The notes under the pieces were generated by a model. That model searched no databases, was not told the DNA's origin, and worked only from the letters and a program-made list of their open reading frames with translations. A program made the translations under genes and the position numbers. DNA of 64,000 nucleotides from Promerops cafer (taxonomy: Eukaryota > Chordata > Aves > Passeriformes > Nectariniidae): assembly GCA_013398275.1 (NCBI GenBank), contig VZSE01001847.1, forward strand, positions 1-64,000. Reading direction: 5' to 3'. Positions 50,548 through 60,988 of this stretch are shown in pieces (within the stretch, counting starts at the first letter, position 1; every line of letters starts with the position of its first letter).

Positions 50548-50841
50548 CTACTCTGTGGCTTCTGAGTGGCTTTGTTTTCCCATAGCTAATTCACCACCAT
50601 TTTTATACTTATCAGCAAAATAATCAGAGTCAAAGCTCACAGACAAATCTGGAGGAGTCACGTAAACATTTCCATTGTCTATTGTGACCTTATGAATCCT
50701 TTGTTTGACTCCTTTTGATTGCCACTTTGGTGTTGGTGATGGCTCCAGAGGATTTATTCCTTCATACAATCCTTCTCCTGTTTCCAAGGTAATTTTAAAC
50801 TTATGCCAAGGACAAACAATACACGCTTGTCCACCAATATC
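50548..50841 (-). CDS. RFESD: RFESD coding exon 3 (second Rieske motif and C-terminus)
   Basis: The exon begins DIGGQACIVCPWHKFKIT directly after the CTCCAG acceptor and ends GKQSHSEATE before a TAG at 50548-50550. The tail differs from human, and a 17-bp repeat spans the stop. Confidence 0.96.
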   Translation of the reverse strand, partial: DIGGQACIVCPWHKFKITLETGEGLYEGINPLEPSPTPKWQSKGVKQRIHKVTIDNGNVYVTPPDLSVSFDSDYFADKYKNGGELAMGKQSHSEATE

Positions 50842-51428
50842 CTGGAGGAAGAGGAAGAGGAAGAGGAAGAGGAAGAGGAAGAGGAAGAGGAAGAAGAGGG
50901 AAGAGGAAGAAGGAAGAGGAAGAAGAAGAAGAAGAAGAAGAAGAAGAAGAAGAAGAAGAAGAAGAAGAAGAAGAAAAAAAATATAGCAAGTCATCTTCTA
51001 GGACAAAAGGTATGTTTGGTTATTTGCCTGTATGGCTGTCTGAGGTTATATCTATATGACTTTTTTTTTTATATAATGTTCAGATAAAAGCATTACAAAA
51101 AGTCCATTAGAGTTTTCACATGACTCTATGCCTCTATATTATTTTTATTTTGCTTACATACCTCTATTTCTCCATGACATAAAGGGCCTCCTTCATCTGA
51201 AACATGGCAGAATACTGTATTAATTTATGCAGCAGATTTTATGCTGAATTCTAACAACACTGAGATCACACAGGCAAATATCTTACGGTAGCAGCGAGAA
51301 TCCAGAGCATGAAATTTCCCCTCATGGTAGAAAACAACAATTTCTCTGCCACTGATTTTGGCTGTTATTCTTTGGGACTTCTTTATGTCCTCTTCTTTGC
51401 CAATGAATATAAGACCGTCTAGCTCCAT
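50548..51428 (-). CDS. RFESD: RFESD, Rieske Fe-S domain-containing protein (3 coding exons)
   Basis: Exons 51287-51428, 51162-51196 and 50548-50841 join in phase to encode 156 residues (human: 157 as recalled). The protein starts MELDGLIFIGKEEDIKKSQR. The first cluster-binding motif, CYH (residues 47-49), is split across exons 1 and 2. The second, CPWH, is at the start of exon 3 within ACIVCPWHKFKI. Together they give the CxH and CxxH ligands of a Rieske [2Fe-2S] centre, followed by ETGEGLYEGINPLEPSPTPK and VTIDNGNVYV. The start was chosen because MELDG aligns with human MNLDG and gives nearly the human length. The open frame continues upstream to an AG at 51468-51469, so the exon probably extends to 51467 as 5' UTR. 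The family is a soluble Rieske protein related to ferredoxin components of oxygenases. Its physiological partner is not established. Confidence 0.96.
50844..50974 (-). repeat. GAGGAA / GAA microsatellite forming the RFESD intron-2 acceptor tract
   Basis: On plus, hexanucleotide GGAAGA units pass into about 20 GAA triplets. Read on minus it is a pure CTTCCT/CTT pyrimidine tract ending in the CCAG acceptor of RFESD exon 3. The long lysine/arginine/glutamate or leucine/serine translations here are repeat artefacts. Confidence 0.95.
51162..51196 (-). CDS. RFESD: RFESD coding exon 2 (35-nt small exon)
   Basis: After TGTTTCAG the exon supplies two bases finishing the histidine ligand, then EGGPLCHGEIE, then donor GTATGT. 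It bridges the two Rieske motifs in phase. It is too short to be found by open-frame length alone. Confidence 0.93.
51287..51428 (-). CDS. RFESD: RFESD coding exon 1
   Basis: Encodes MELDGLIFIGKEEDIKKSQR, ITAKISGREIVVFYHEGKFH and ALDSRCY plus one base. The donor is GTAAGA. The exon itself probably starts at 51467 after TTTTAAG. Confidence 0.93.
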
Positions 51429-51467
51429 ATCAGCTCCTCCTGTGCTTGAGTTTTGTGAATCCACATC

Positions 51468-53780
51468 CTTAAAACACACATACGAATAAGTGAAAAGGTC
51501 ACTAATAAAGCAATTCACATTTGGATACCATGTGGGGAGAGGGAGAAAAAGTTTCACTGAAAGACTATCAACATGCAGAGGTAGAAAAGCCCAAGAGCTT
51601 GGTGATAATGTTCAGTTAGTGTGTTCACTAACAGAACTAACAGGACAAGGAAAACCAGGTGCTGGAAACCAGATACCTAAGGCTGAGGCAAGATAAACTC
51701 TCAATCACTATTCGTTTACTCTGCACCTAAACCACCTTCACCCCTCAAAACCCATGTGCAAACAAATACAAGGATGGCAAATGTAAAATACTATACAGTT
51801 CAAGTATGCAACGGGTAGCATTCACATGTAAGTCCAATACTTTTACATAATATTATGGCTAGAAATATAAAGTGATTAAAGTTAATAAAAATTATTCTGC
51901 AAAGGAAAGAAAACATTATTTATTGAGAAGCTGTATTCAACCTGACATTTTTAGCAAATGTTCCTGCCTTTCGTTTTTCCCTCTGACATATTTCAAACAT
52001 ATAACAGATTCTCCCTCTCACAAGAGAGACTACAAGCATTCATATATTATGAAGGCAATGTTCCCATTAAATTTACTTACAATTAGCTACTGTGTTCCAG
52101 TTCTTCCTAATTTCCCAATACACCTTTGCTTCCTCAGAAAAATAAGCCTAAAACAGGTCTTTTTAAACACAGAAAGGGGAACCATGGATGAGGGGGAGGG
52201 GTGGGAGGGGGTGTCTTTCTGGCTGCAGGAGGGTGCAGAGCCACAGAGAGCAGTACTGTACCTTTGGTCCACACCAGATTGCAATGGAGATGAGAAAGCA
52301 GATGAAGAAATGAAAGCTGAGGATGATGAGGTCCAGCATCGCCTCTCTTCACGGTGTCTATCACCACTGCTCTGCCTTGTTCCCATATGTCACAAGGTGC
52401 TTCGCAGCCCCTCGTTAAGTGCAAGCAGGAGGCAACGGGACCAGGCCCTATAGCACCCTATGGCAGGAATTTAGAGGCTCAACGCATCAGAAACCGGCTC
52501 TGCCAAGACTGATAAGAACCAGGGACACGCTGGGGCTGGCCTGATAAGAGAAGAGCAGAGCTTCCAGTTCCCTCTGCTGCTATCCTCACTGTGAGCCCAC
52601 ACTACTGCTACCTGCTGCCAAAACCCTGCCCAGAGCCACAGGTGGCCTGTCCTCAGGATCAGCAACTGCAGGTTTCCTCATAAACCACTGCACTGGGAAG
52701 ATGGGTTTAAGTGTCAGTGTGGCATTTCCAAGACCAGTTGTTAACTGATCTGCACATGATCAACTGCTAAGACCAAGTCCCTGCTTTCCAGTTCAAGGAA
52801 TTACCACCCAGTCTTATCCAGAAAGTGAAACGTCACTGCTAGACTCACAGGATGATCCAGTAAGGCATTCACACTTAGTTTTTCCGGGAGATAAGCAAAC
52901 TAACCACAGGAACCAAAGTAGGAAATCCCCAGTTTTTGCTATCACCTTTTGGCTGACTCTCCCTATAAACTTTCCAAATTGGCAAAGATACTAAAATGCA
53001 GAAGCCTGTAGTTAAAACCTCTCTTATTAAGATGCCTCTAAAAAACCCTTTGTATATAAATACATACATCTATGGAAACAGAAACACACACACATACGTA
53101 TTTGTTTACACACATATCTATATGTAGCAACTAGTATTAGAATACAGCTGTCATCTTAACCTCCCGCTCATTTAGCAATGACTTCTTACACTCAGCTTGG
53201 ATTTTACACAAATAAATTATCCTGGTTCCCATTCTCAAACCTGACTGAGACCATCAGCACATCGTGGACCCTGAGTGGCCTAGATTGCTCAAGCAATCAG
53301 CAGCCAACAGGTTTCTTTCACAGCTAGTACTCGCACGATTATCTACAAAAAATGTAGACTGAGGACTACACTGGCACATCAGAGGCCCTCCAAAAGAAAA
53401 CGCTCAAGGCAACTTTCTTTCCTTAGATAAGAGGAAACGGGTCACATCACCCCCTCACAGATCCCAAGAGAGAATCCTGAGCTACCAGAGCAACTCCAGG
53501 TCGTGGAAGTGAGCACACTTCAGTCAGTAAGAGGAAAAGTTATTTTCAGGCTTATACACAGTAAGTTAACCTTCTAACAGCTTTTTCCTGATACTTTGAG
53601 AATTTGGCTGCTTTGATACTTTCTGAGTCACTGTAGACAGCACAGATGGAATTGTCCCTGCTGCCAAGTGCCACCTGGTGGGAACGACAAAGAGGTTTGC
53701 GAGCAGCGAATTGTGGCAATTCATTGCTGTACCCTGCTCTGAATAATTTTTCCCCATTTTGGGTAAAAGGAAAAATACCC
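51468..53780 (-). other. RFESD: RFESD 5' intron region, no further coding exon recognised
   Basis: This lies between the first coding exon and the GC-rich putative promoter. A possible minus-strand donor (AAAG followed by GTACAG) near 52255-52262 could end a 5' UTR exon but is unsupported. Confidence 0.4.
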
Positions 53781-54110
53781 CTGTCGCGGGGGCTGTGGAG
53801 GATCCCTCGCCTCTCTCCCCAGCTCTCCTTCGGGGCACGCTCCGCCGTGGGTGTGAGGAGAGAGGCGGCGATGTTTCGGGGAGGGTGCTCCGCCGGGGCA
53901 GGGCAGCCCATATATGTATATTTGTGTGTGTATATAAATACATAAATACACAATCCTCCGCGGAGACTCGGGGAGGGTCAACAGAGTGGCGACTCCCCCG
54001 CCGCAGATGGGGACGGAAAGATGGAGGAGGGACCCCTCACCCCGCGTCTTCAGCCGCAGTGCCCCCGGCATCCCTCCGGGGCGGAGGGCGGACGCCTGGT
54101 GCTGCTGGTG
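53780..54110 (-). promoter_or_regulatory. RFESD: GC-rich putative RFESD promoter
   Basis: A CpG-containing GC-rich block lies upstream of RFESD and is flanked by AT-rich sequence. It is split by a short TATATG/TGTG/ATACATAA repeat at about 53911-53952. TSS and orientation are inferred from position. Confidence 0.5.
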
Positions 54111-54157
54111 CCAATATCTTTTATCTTAGCTCTTATCCTTGGCTGAACTTGGGGTAT

Positions 54158-54202
54158 ATTTTATTTTATTTTATTTTATTTTATTTTATTTTATTTTATT
54201 TT
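54158..54202. repeat. TTTTA microsatellite
   Basis: About nine pure TTTTA units followed by a T-run, directly left of the LTR. Confidence 0.95.
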
Positions 54203-54282
54203 TTTATTTATTTGGTCTTGTTGTTGTTGGGGCTTTTGGTGGTTGCTGTTGTTTAAACCCACTAGAAGAGTGTGGATGTGAC

Positions 54283-54785
54283 TGTTATAGATAAATAATG
54301 TGATAATTGGCTCTCACAATTAAGGGGTGAATATGTTAAGAGAAGTTCTGTAGATGATAGGTATGTTTCCCTCCCCNNNNNNNNNNNNNNNNATTGGCTC
54401 TCACAATTAAGGGGTGAATATGTTAAGAGAAGTTCTGTAGATGATAGGTATGTTTCCCCTCCCCATACATTGTTATCACGGGATAGTCCTAGTAGGTGGG
54501 GGATTTGGGAGGGTCGGCTTGTTCCTTTGGCAACTCCTGACTTCCAATCAAGGTGTAAGAAAGTCATCTCCACCACTGAACAGCGAAAAAGAAGCGGATT
54601 GACGAGACTTTGGGAAGGGCTGGGGGTATAAAAGGTAGAACATCCATTTGGTAGATGAGCACATGGTGGTTGAGCCCTTGCTCCCAGCGCTGTTTGTTTT
54701 TCCTTATTCAATCTCTCTCTGTTGTATATTACTGAGGTTTTAATAAACCTTTTGAAATTAAAAGGTGAGCACCGTTTTTCCCACA
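54283..54785 (+). mobile_element. Solo LTR with 4-bp target-site duplication, split by an assembly gap
   Basis: Runs from TGTTATAGATAAATAATG to TTTTTCCCACA and is flanked by TGAC on both sides (54279-54282 and 54786-54789). TATAAAA is at 54627-54633 and AATAAA at 54742-54747, giving the U3-R-U5 arrangement of a retroviral promoter. It is the same family as 45798-46208 but in the opposite orientation. The 16-N gap at 54377-54392 and its repeated flanks inflate the length by about 88 bases. The long minus-strand frame across it is not a gene. Confidence 0.9.
54377..54392. other. Assembly gap (16 N) with duplicated flanks
   Basis: The 71 bases before the gap (54306-54376) and the 72 after it (54393-54464) are identical except for one C in a homopolymer. 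Confidence 0.95.
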
Positions 54786-55439
54786 TGACCATTTCATTTC
54801 AAGCAGGCTGGTGCAATTCTTGCATTAGTTAATTAATGAGCTGCACAAACTGAGTAGAGGACTGTAACAGGCACACTGCAATGGGATGTATATGTCTAAA
54901 ACCTGCCCGGCTTGTGGTAGTTATTCCTGCCTGGCATGTTTTAGGGCAGAGCAATGAAGGAATATTGCTCTGAGACGGTATCCTTCTCATTTACCTCTGT
55001 TGCTGTTCATGAGATTTTCACTGCACTCACTGAACCAGCTGATTTTTTCTTTTTTTCGTCATTTTGACATTACAAATAAAGCTAAACCTACACTTTTCTG
55101 TCATGTGAGAGCTCTGTTTCTGTGTGATCGGGCAAGAGCAACCTGTAATGTTAACAGCTGGTAGCATATTGTAATATGTAATTTAGAGATTAATTTCATG
55201 ATAAAAACAAGCCATGAAATATTCTTGTAGAAGTTTGGGTTTTTCCCTATTGTGTCTTTCATTTTTCAGTGTCTGGTTTCGTGTATCAGCGCTCCCCTTC
55301 CCCCCCCCACCCGCTCCCGCGCCCCGTGCAACGGTTTGTTTTGTAAAGGCAAATACCTTTCATCAATCAATAGAGGCCTACCCATTGTATCTCTCAGTGC
55401 TAATCTTGTCTATCACAAGCAGATTCACAGTTGTTTGTA

Positions 55440-55810
55440 AAGACAAGCTTGTTACTCCTATCAATGATTTCATTATGTATCTTTAAAACCCTTTCACCCT
55501 AAGTTACTGACTCTTACTGCAAGTTACTATTATGTATTTCTATTACTATGTAACTATCTTTGAAAATTATTAACTTTCATTAGATCCACTTTTGTGTATG
55601 AAGAAACTGCTGCTTATTTGGACTTAGACCCCAAGCACAATGCGACCCCCTGAAAAGCTGCCTATAAAAAAGGCAGAAACCAAGAGAAGGATGGACCGAG
55701 GTGGAGCAAAGTCTTCCCTGTCCCCAGCGCTGTTTGCTCGTTCCTTATCAACGAACAATAAATTGCCTTATTAATTGACCAATTCGATTGTGATGAGTAA
55801 TTTATAACAA
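55440..55810 (+). mobile_element. Third LTR-like element, related tail
   Basis: Contains CTATAAAAAAGGCAGAAACC, then CCCCAGCGCTGTTTGCTCGT and CAATAAATTGCC. The CCAGCGCTGTTTG segment just before the polyA signal is shared with the LTR at 54283-54785. Ends and target-site duplication were not resolved. Confidence 0.55.
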
Positions 55811-58800
55811 AAATTATTTATAACAATATGTGTTATCAAAACCCTCAGTATGTTCACGACAGCTCGTGTGTATGAAAACGATTGACAAACCAAAGCAGGC
55901 GACATCGAAAGCTCGGTTGCTGCTTTTTAAGTAATAATATTGAGGGCTAAACCACCCCCCCTGTAGACAGAAAGGGAGTGTAAAGCACATTCCCAAGGCA
56001 CCTGTGCCAGGCCCCCAATCTCCTGCAGGATCACATCTACTTAGGCCATTCCTGACAAATGCTTTGAACTTAATCAATTCCAGTGGCAAAGATTAGATAG
56101 TTTGGTAGGCTGTTTTCATGTTTAAACACTTGGAGTTCTTCACTTTTTTTTCTCCAAATTGCTCATCAGAAGAGGCCCGCCTGAAAAACAAAATAATTTC
56201 CTTTTTCTGCTCTTGGCAGCATTTTCCAGGCTGTGAAGTCTTAGTCACTGCAGAGGACTCGTCAGGATTCCTCTGACAGCTGATACCTAATACAATTCAC
56301 AGGTCCCTTATATTATTTTCCTCGAAATGCTCTCATCTCTTTATGATCCTTCTTAAAAGATAAAGTCACAAAGTAGAGTCAATACCCTGAGCACTCACTG
56401 CAGTTAATAAAACAGTTGCCCTCTTTTGTCTTACAAACAGTACTCCTTTAAATCGCACTCACACCTCACTCATTTTCTTTTTCACCATATCATGCGGTTG
56501 GCTAATGCTGTTTCAATTTCTCTAAAATTTCCAGGCTTCTTCCAAACTTCTTTTGAACTGCAAAAATGCAGCCTAGACAGTTTTTTTTCATAATTTTAGT
56601 GTTTTTCCCTTTCCTTTTTATTTTGACTTCAAACTGTCCATGATTATTTTACTTTATTGATTTCAGATATTTTTTTCCAGCTAATCAAGACTACTTTGGA
56701 TTGTAGCCTATCCTCAGGAGCACCGGTCACTCTCCCAGGGTGCATTTTCTCATGCTTAACAAGAAAACAGTGCACACTCCTGCATTCAATTATTTCCCCA
56801 AAAAATACCAAACAGCACTACATTGAATTCGTGTAGATCAATTATATTATTTGGGGAAAAGGCACAAAGTAAAAAAACAAGAGTTTTAAAACTCATTATG
56901 TAGCAAAGATTGTTTGTATCTTAAACCTCCTTTTTTTAACAATAAATAATTCTGTATCTAATCATTCTCTGTCGTTGTGTTGATGACAGTAACAGTAATA
57001 AGGGAATTGTTTTTGTAAGAAGCCAAATATCTCACTGAGCCGAAAAAATATCACGTGCCACAAGAAAAAGATACATTCAAAATATTCCTTCCAACTTCTG
57101 TACCACTGAGGGAGCATGCAAACCTCAGGTAATCCTAGTTTCCAATCCTAGAGGGTTGGAAATTCCCCTCTGTGCCACAGAAGGCAGAGCCCACAGCCTT
57201 CAGCCCAGATTAATGTACAGTCACCAAGGACATGCACAGGTCTTGCTTTCAGTGAAGTGTGGAGGGCACTGAACAACAACCATAAAAAATTTCAAAAGGC
57301 AAGGATGCATCATAGGTAAAGCTGGTGTCATCACTTTTAGTGGTGATGTCATTTTTAGCATAACTATTAACTTTGATTTCAACAGCAGCAAAACAGAACA
57401 TCAGAAGGCCTGACACTACATTCAGGATGAAGGACTTCTGGCAGTATCCACCTTATATATAATTAGTGAAAGTTTCTCCTTCCTGTGCCTACGTCCCTGT
57501 AGAAGCCCTTAGTTCCTGTTAGGAAATCAAGAAATAAAAGTACTATAAATTAAGACTGATTTGCATTATTATTTATATGTATGAACTTACTTACTGCAAA
57601 CTAGGAAGTATTCTGAATGCCCAATTGATTCTTTCTTCTAAACTGTCAATGATATGCTGCTAAGGAAGACTTCAAGAGTAACCTTATTGTTTAGTCTACG
57701 CACAACAGCATGTCACCCATGCCCTAAAATTTTTCTCTCCCTCCAGCTCTGCTTTGCCAGCCTGTCCCATTCAGAACTATTTCCATAATTTCAGTCAACA
57801 CTTGGTCCTCTTGGTAGTTCTTTAGTTAGTTCCTTAGTTCCTCTTGTACATGAGTCATGTAAAACATGCCATGTTTTACTGCAGTTACTGTGCCTCTGAT
57901 TGCTACTTGTGATTACTTTTCAGAGTGCTCTGACTTGATCCTGCAAAAGATTCAAAAGCTATCCAGTTATTTGTCTTATAGACTGGATAAGCCACATCCA
58001 TACAACTTATTCCCAGGCCTTTGTTTCTTTCTCCCCCCACCAAAGACCAGCCTATCAGTATTCTCTTTAAAAAATCAGAACACTACCTACCAAGCATGGT
58101 ATCTGTCCCTGTACATACAGCATAATAAAATGCTTTCAGTTTTTTCACTTCTTGGTCTGAGAACTCTCCCGTGCAATTTTTGGGGTACAATGAGTAGTAA
58201 TCTACTGGGTGCACCTCTGCAACCACTTAGGCATTTTAATACCTTCATAAGTTACATCTAGGTAAGAAGAAATTACAATACTGTAGTAACTAAATTTAAC
58301 ATATTAAAACAAACAAACAAACAAACAAACTAAAAAAGCAGATGTAATTTAAAACATCTTACCATAAATTTATAGTTTTCAGTCTGTGGTCCAAGAAACA
58401 CCAGCTGCTAATCTGTTAGACAGCACTGCTACATCCTTCATGTTCTCCCTCTGCTTCCACAGATATCAAGCTATTTTAAAAGATGCCTGCAAAAATCAGC
58501 TGGAAACAAAGCCTAGGAGCCAGAATATGTGCTTTATCAGGTCATGTCTTTTTTTAAGAGAGGTACTGCAGAATAATCTCCTAGAATTTTACTCTACACA
58601 AAGTGCAGAAACACTGGCATAGCATCTCATTAACTGTAGCATAACTATAAACCATAAAGCTTGGGCATTATGTGAGACTGCAGAACAATATGGAAATTAA
58701 CTTGGTCTACAAAGGTCTTCAGGACTGTGCATGACAGATCTTGACACCTTGATAGAAAGAATTCAGTACATTAGACCAATTTTATAGTACTCTTCTCTTT

Positions 58801-60260
58801 GTTTTTACATGTGTCAATCCATCTAGTTATAAAGAAGTGTAAGATGATCCTGTTCTGTGGTAATTCAGGGCTATGAAAGAAGCCACATGCCCTGAAAAAG
58901 TGCCAGCTTGTGCAAAACGCAGAGGACCATTTGCTCAACAACACAAGGTTTCGCAAGTATATTGTGTTGGTACTCTATCCTGTATCACCTCCCCAGCAGA
59001 CTTATAATTTAATTCAAGTTCTTTATCAATGCACTCAAAAGACAGATTGATCTTTGTCATTTTCAAAACACAGTTGCACTCCAGAAGAAATCAGCAAATG
59101 GTCAGTAAATGGTGGCATTTATCAGTAAATGGTGGTTCACATACTGGGAATGTGTAAGTAGTGGTGGAAAGAACTATGGAGTTTATGTATTTTAACCGGA
59201 TTAAGGATGACAAAAATTTAACAGAGATATTATAACTCTGTCTGTGACTTGAAAAAAAGGAACGCCTGCTTTCCAAGACACATCTAACCTAGCAATTAGC
59301 ACCTAGAAAGTCTTCCTTCATGTCCAAACTAGATTTTGATTTTTGCAAATATTTTCCCCCATGCTCTCTTTATCCCCCAAAACTTCTCACCATTCCTAGA
59401 AGAAAAGAACCACAATCCTATTACAATGACATTCACATTTCTCAGCCTTCACTTGTATATCCTTGTTTCCAAGTATTTCTGGTTTTATTGAACACAGATT
59501 CTATAGTCCTGTAATAGAAAAGGCCACAAGTTGCATAAATTCCATAAGGTTTTCTTGTTTTAAGTAAACATATTTTATTTTCAAACCTAATATTCTGTTC
59601 TTCAGCAGCAGAGAATGCTGATGCCTTTATGCAGTGAAAGTTGTTGTAAGCCATTTACATTTTTATTGTAGATTGTGGCACCTGGAGACACAACCTGAGA
59701 CAGAAAAAAACCATCTACTTCTTTGGAATTTACTTCTTAGCAGGTATTATTTGTTAGTTTTCCATGTAACAAGAGTTTTCTGTACTCTAAAAACATTGAA
59801 AAGCTACAGCGGCACAGGGGAGGTTAACAGAAAAGAGATATTTGTTGTGTCTTACTACTTCACATTTGTAGTTCATATATTCACAATACACCTCAGACAA
59901 ATTGATTACATAATGCATCACTTCTTACAAGAACCATGCAGACTGTTCTAAACCATGAACTTCAGATCAGTACTGAAAAAAAAAATACAGCTAAGTATAG
60001 CAACAATTTCCTTCTGTTTAATATCAGCAAAAAGCCTCCTGGTACTGCAACCATGGGGCTTTAGGAGAACATGAGGGCATGGGATACAAGGCAAAGAGGT
60101 GACATTTGAGCATAGACCTCTGGTCCACATTTGCTTCTTCCCAGCTTCATCATCTCTGTCTCTTCTCCTCTGCTGATACATCCACATGTCTTCTCTCACT
60201 CCACCTTTCTCCTGAAGTAAAGGTGTACTAAATATTGGAAGCATCCTGCCACCATCCTGC
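55811..60260. other. Intergenic stretch without recognised genes
   Basis: Searched by eye for exons of ARSK and GPR150, the human neighbours beyond RFESD, and none was recognised. A CAAA microsatellite lies at 58307-58330. Confidence 0.5.
58307..58330. repeat. CAAA microsatellite
   Basis: About six pure AAAC/CAAA units. Confidence 0.9.
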
Positions 60261-60379
60261 TCAAAGAAAGCAGTTTGGTAGAAAACTTGTCCATGTGGAA
60301 CTTCACAAACTGGCCATCATCTGGGGGAAGTGGAGAGGAAAGCGCTGACCTCTTCTCCCTGGGATTCATGACAGGACAC

Positions 60380-60625
60380 ATGGAAATGACTCAGAGCTGT
60401 GTCAGGGGAGGTTCAGACTTGACATGAGGAAGCATTTGTTTACCAAGAGGGGGGCCAAACATTGGAACAGGCTTCCTTGAGAGGTGTCCGATGCCCCAAG
60501 TCTGTCAGTGTTCCAGAGGCATTTGGACAGTGTCTTTAATGTGGCTTTAACTTTGGTCATTCCTGAAGGGATCAGGGAGTTAGAATAGATGGTTGTTGCA
60601 GGTCTCTTCCAAATGAAGTAATCTT
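60380..60625 (+). mobile_element. CR1 3' fragment next to a long microsatellite
   Basis: GTCAGGGGAGGTTCAGACTT, ACATGAGGAAGCATTTGTTT and TTGGAACAGGCTTCCTTGAG are CR1 3' text in sense orientation, ending near GGTCTCTTCCAAATGAAG. The 5' limit may reach further left. Confidence 0.85.
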
Positions 60626-60650
60626 TTCTTTTTCCTTTTTTCTTCTTTTT

Positions 60651-60987
60651 CTTTTCTTTTCTTTTCTTTTCTTTTCTTTTCTTTTCTTTTCTTTTCTTTT
60701 CTTTTCTTTTCTTTTCTTTTCTTTTCTTTTCTTTTCTTTTCTTTTCTTTTCTTTTCTTTTCTTTTCTTTTCTTTTCTTTTCTTTTCTTTTCTTTTCTTTT
60801 CTTTTCTTTTCTTTTCTTTTCTTTTCTTTTCTTTTCTTTTCTTTTCTTTTCTTTTCTTTTCTTTTCTTTTCTTTTCTTTTCTTTTCTTTTCTTTTCTTTT
60901 CTTTTCTTTTCTTTTCTTTTCTTTTCTTTTCTTTTCTTTTCTTTTCTTTTCTTTTCTTTTCTTTTCTTTTCTTTTCTTTTCTTTTCT
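60651..60987. repeat. Uninterrupted CTTTT pentanucleotide array (about 67 copies)
   Basis: About 337 bp of perfect CTTTT units, ending at a single undetermined base (60988) and then a C-rich run. The lysine/arginine/glutamate frame read through it on minus is an artefact. Confidence 0.98.
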
Positions 60988-60988
60988 N

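Noticed and set aside
50705..51087. Long Glu/Lys/Arg or Leu/Ser frames around 50.8-51.0 kb
   Set aside because: They translate the GAA/GAGGAA repeat. The real coding exon ends at 50841 at a splice site.
53552..54256. Overlapping open frames on both strands in the GC-rich block
   Set aside because: They shift across a simple repeat and the TTTTA array, and none joins in phase to RFESD or any other recognised exon.
54262..54792. 176-codon minus-strand frame over the LTR
   Set aside because: It runs through the N gap and the duplicated flanks, and is antisense LTR sequence.
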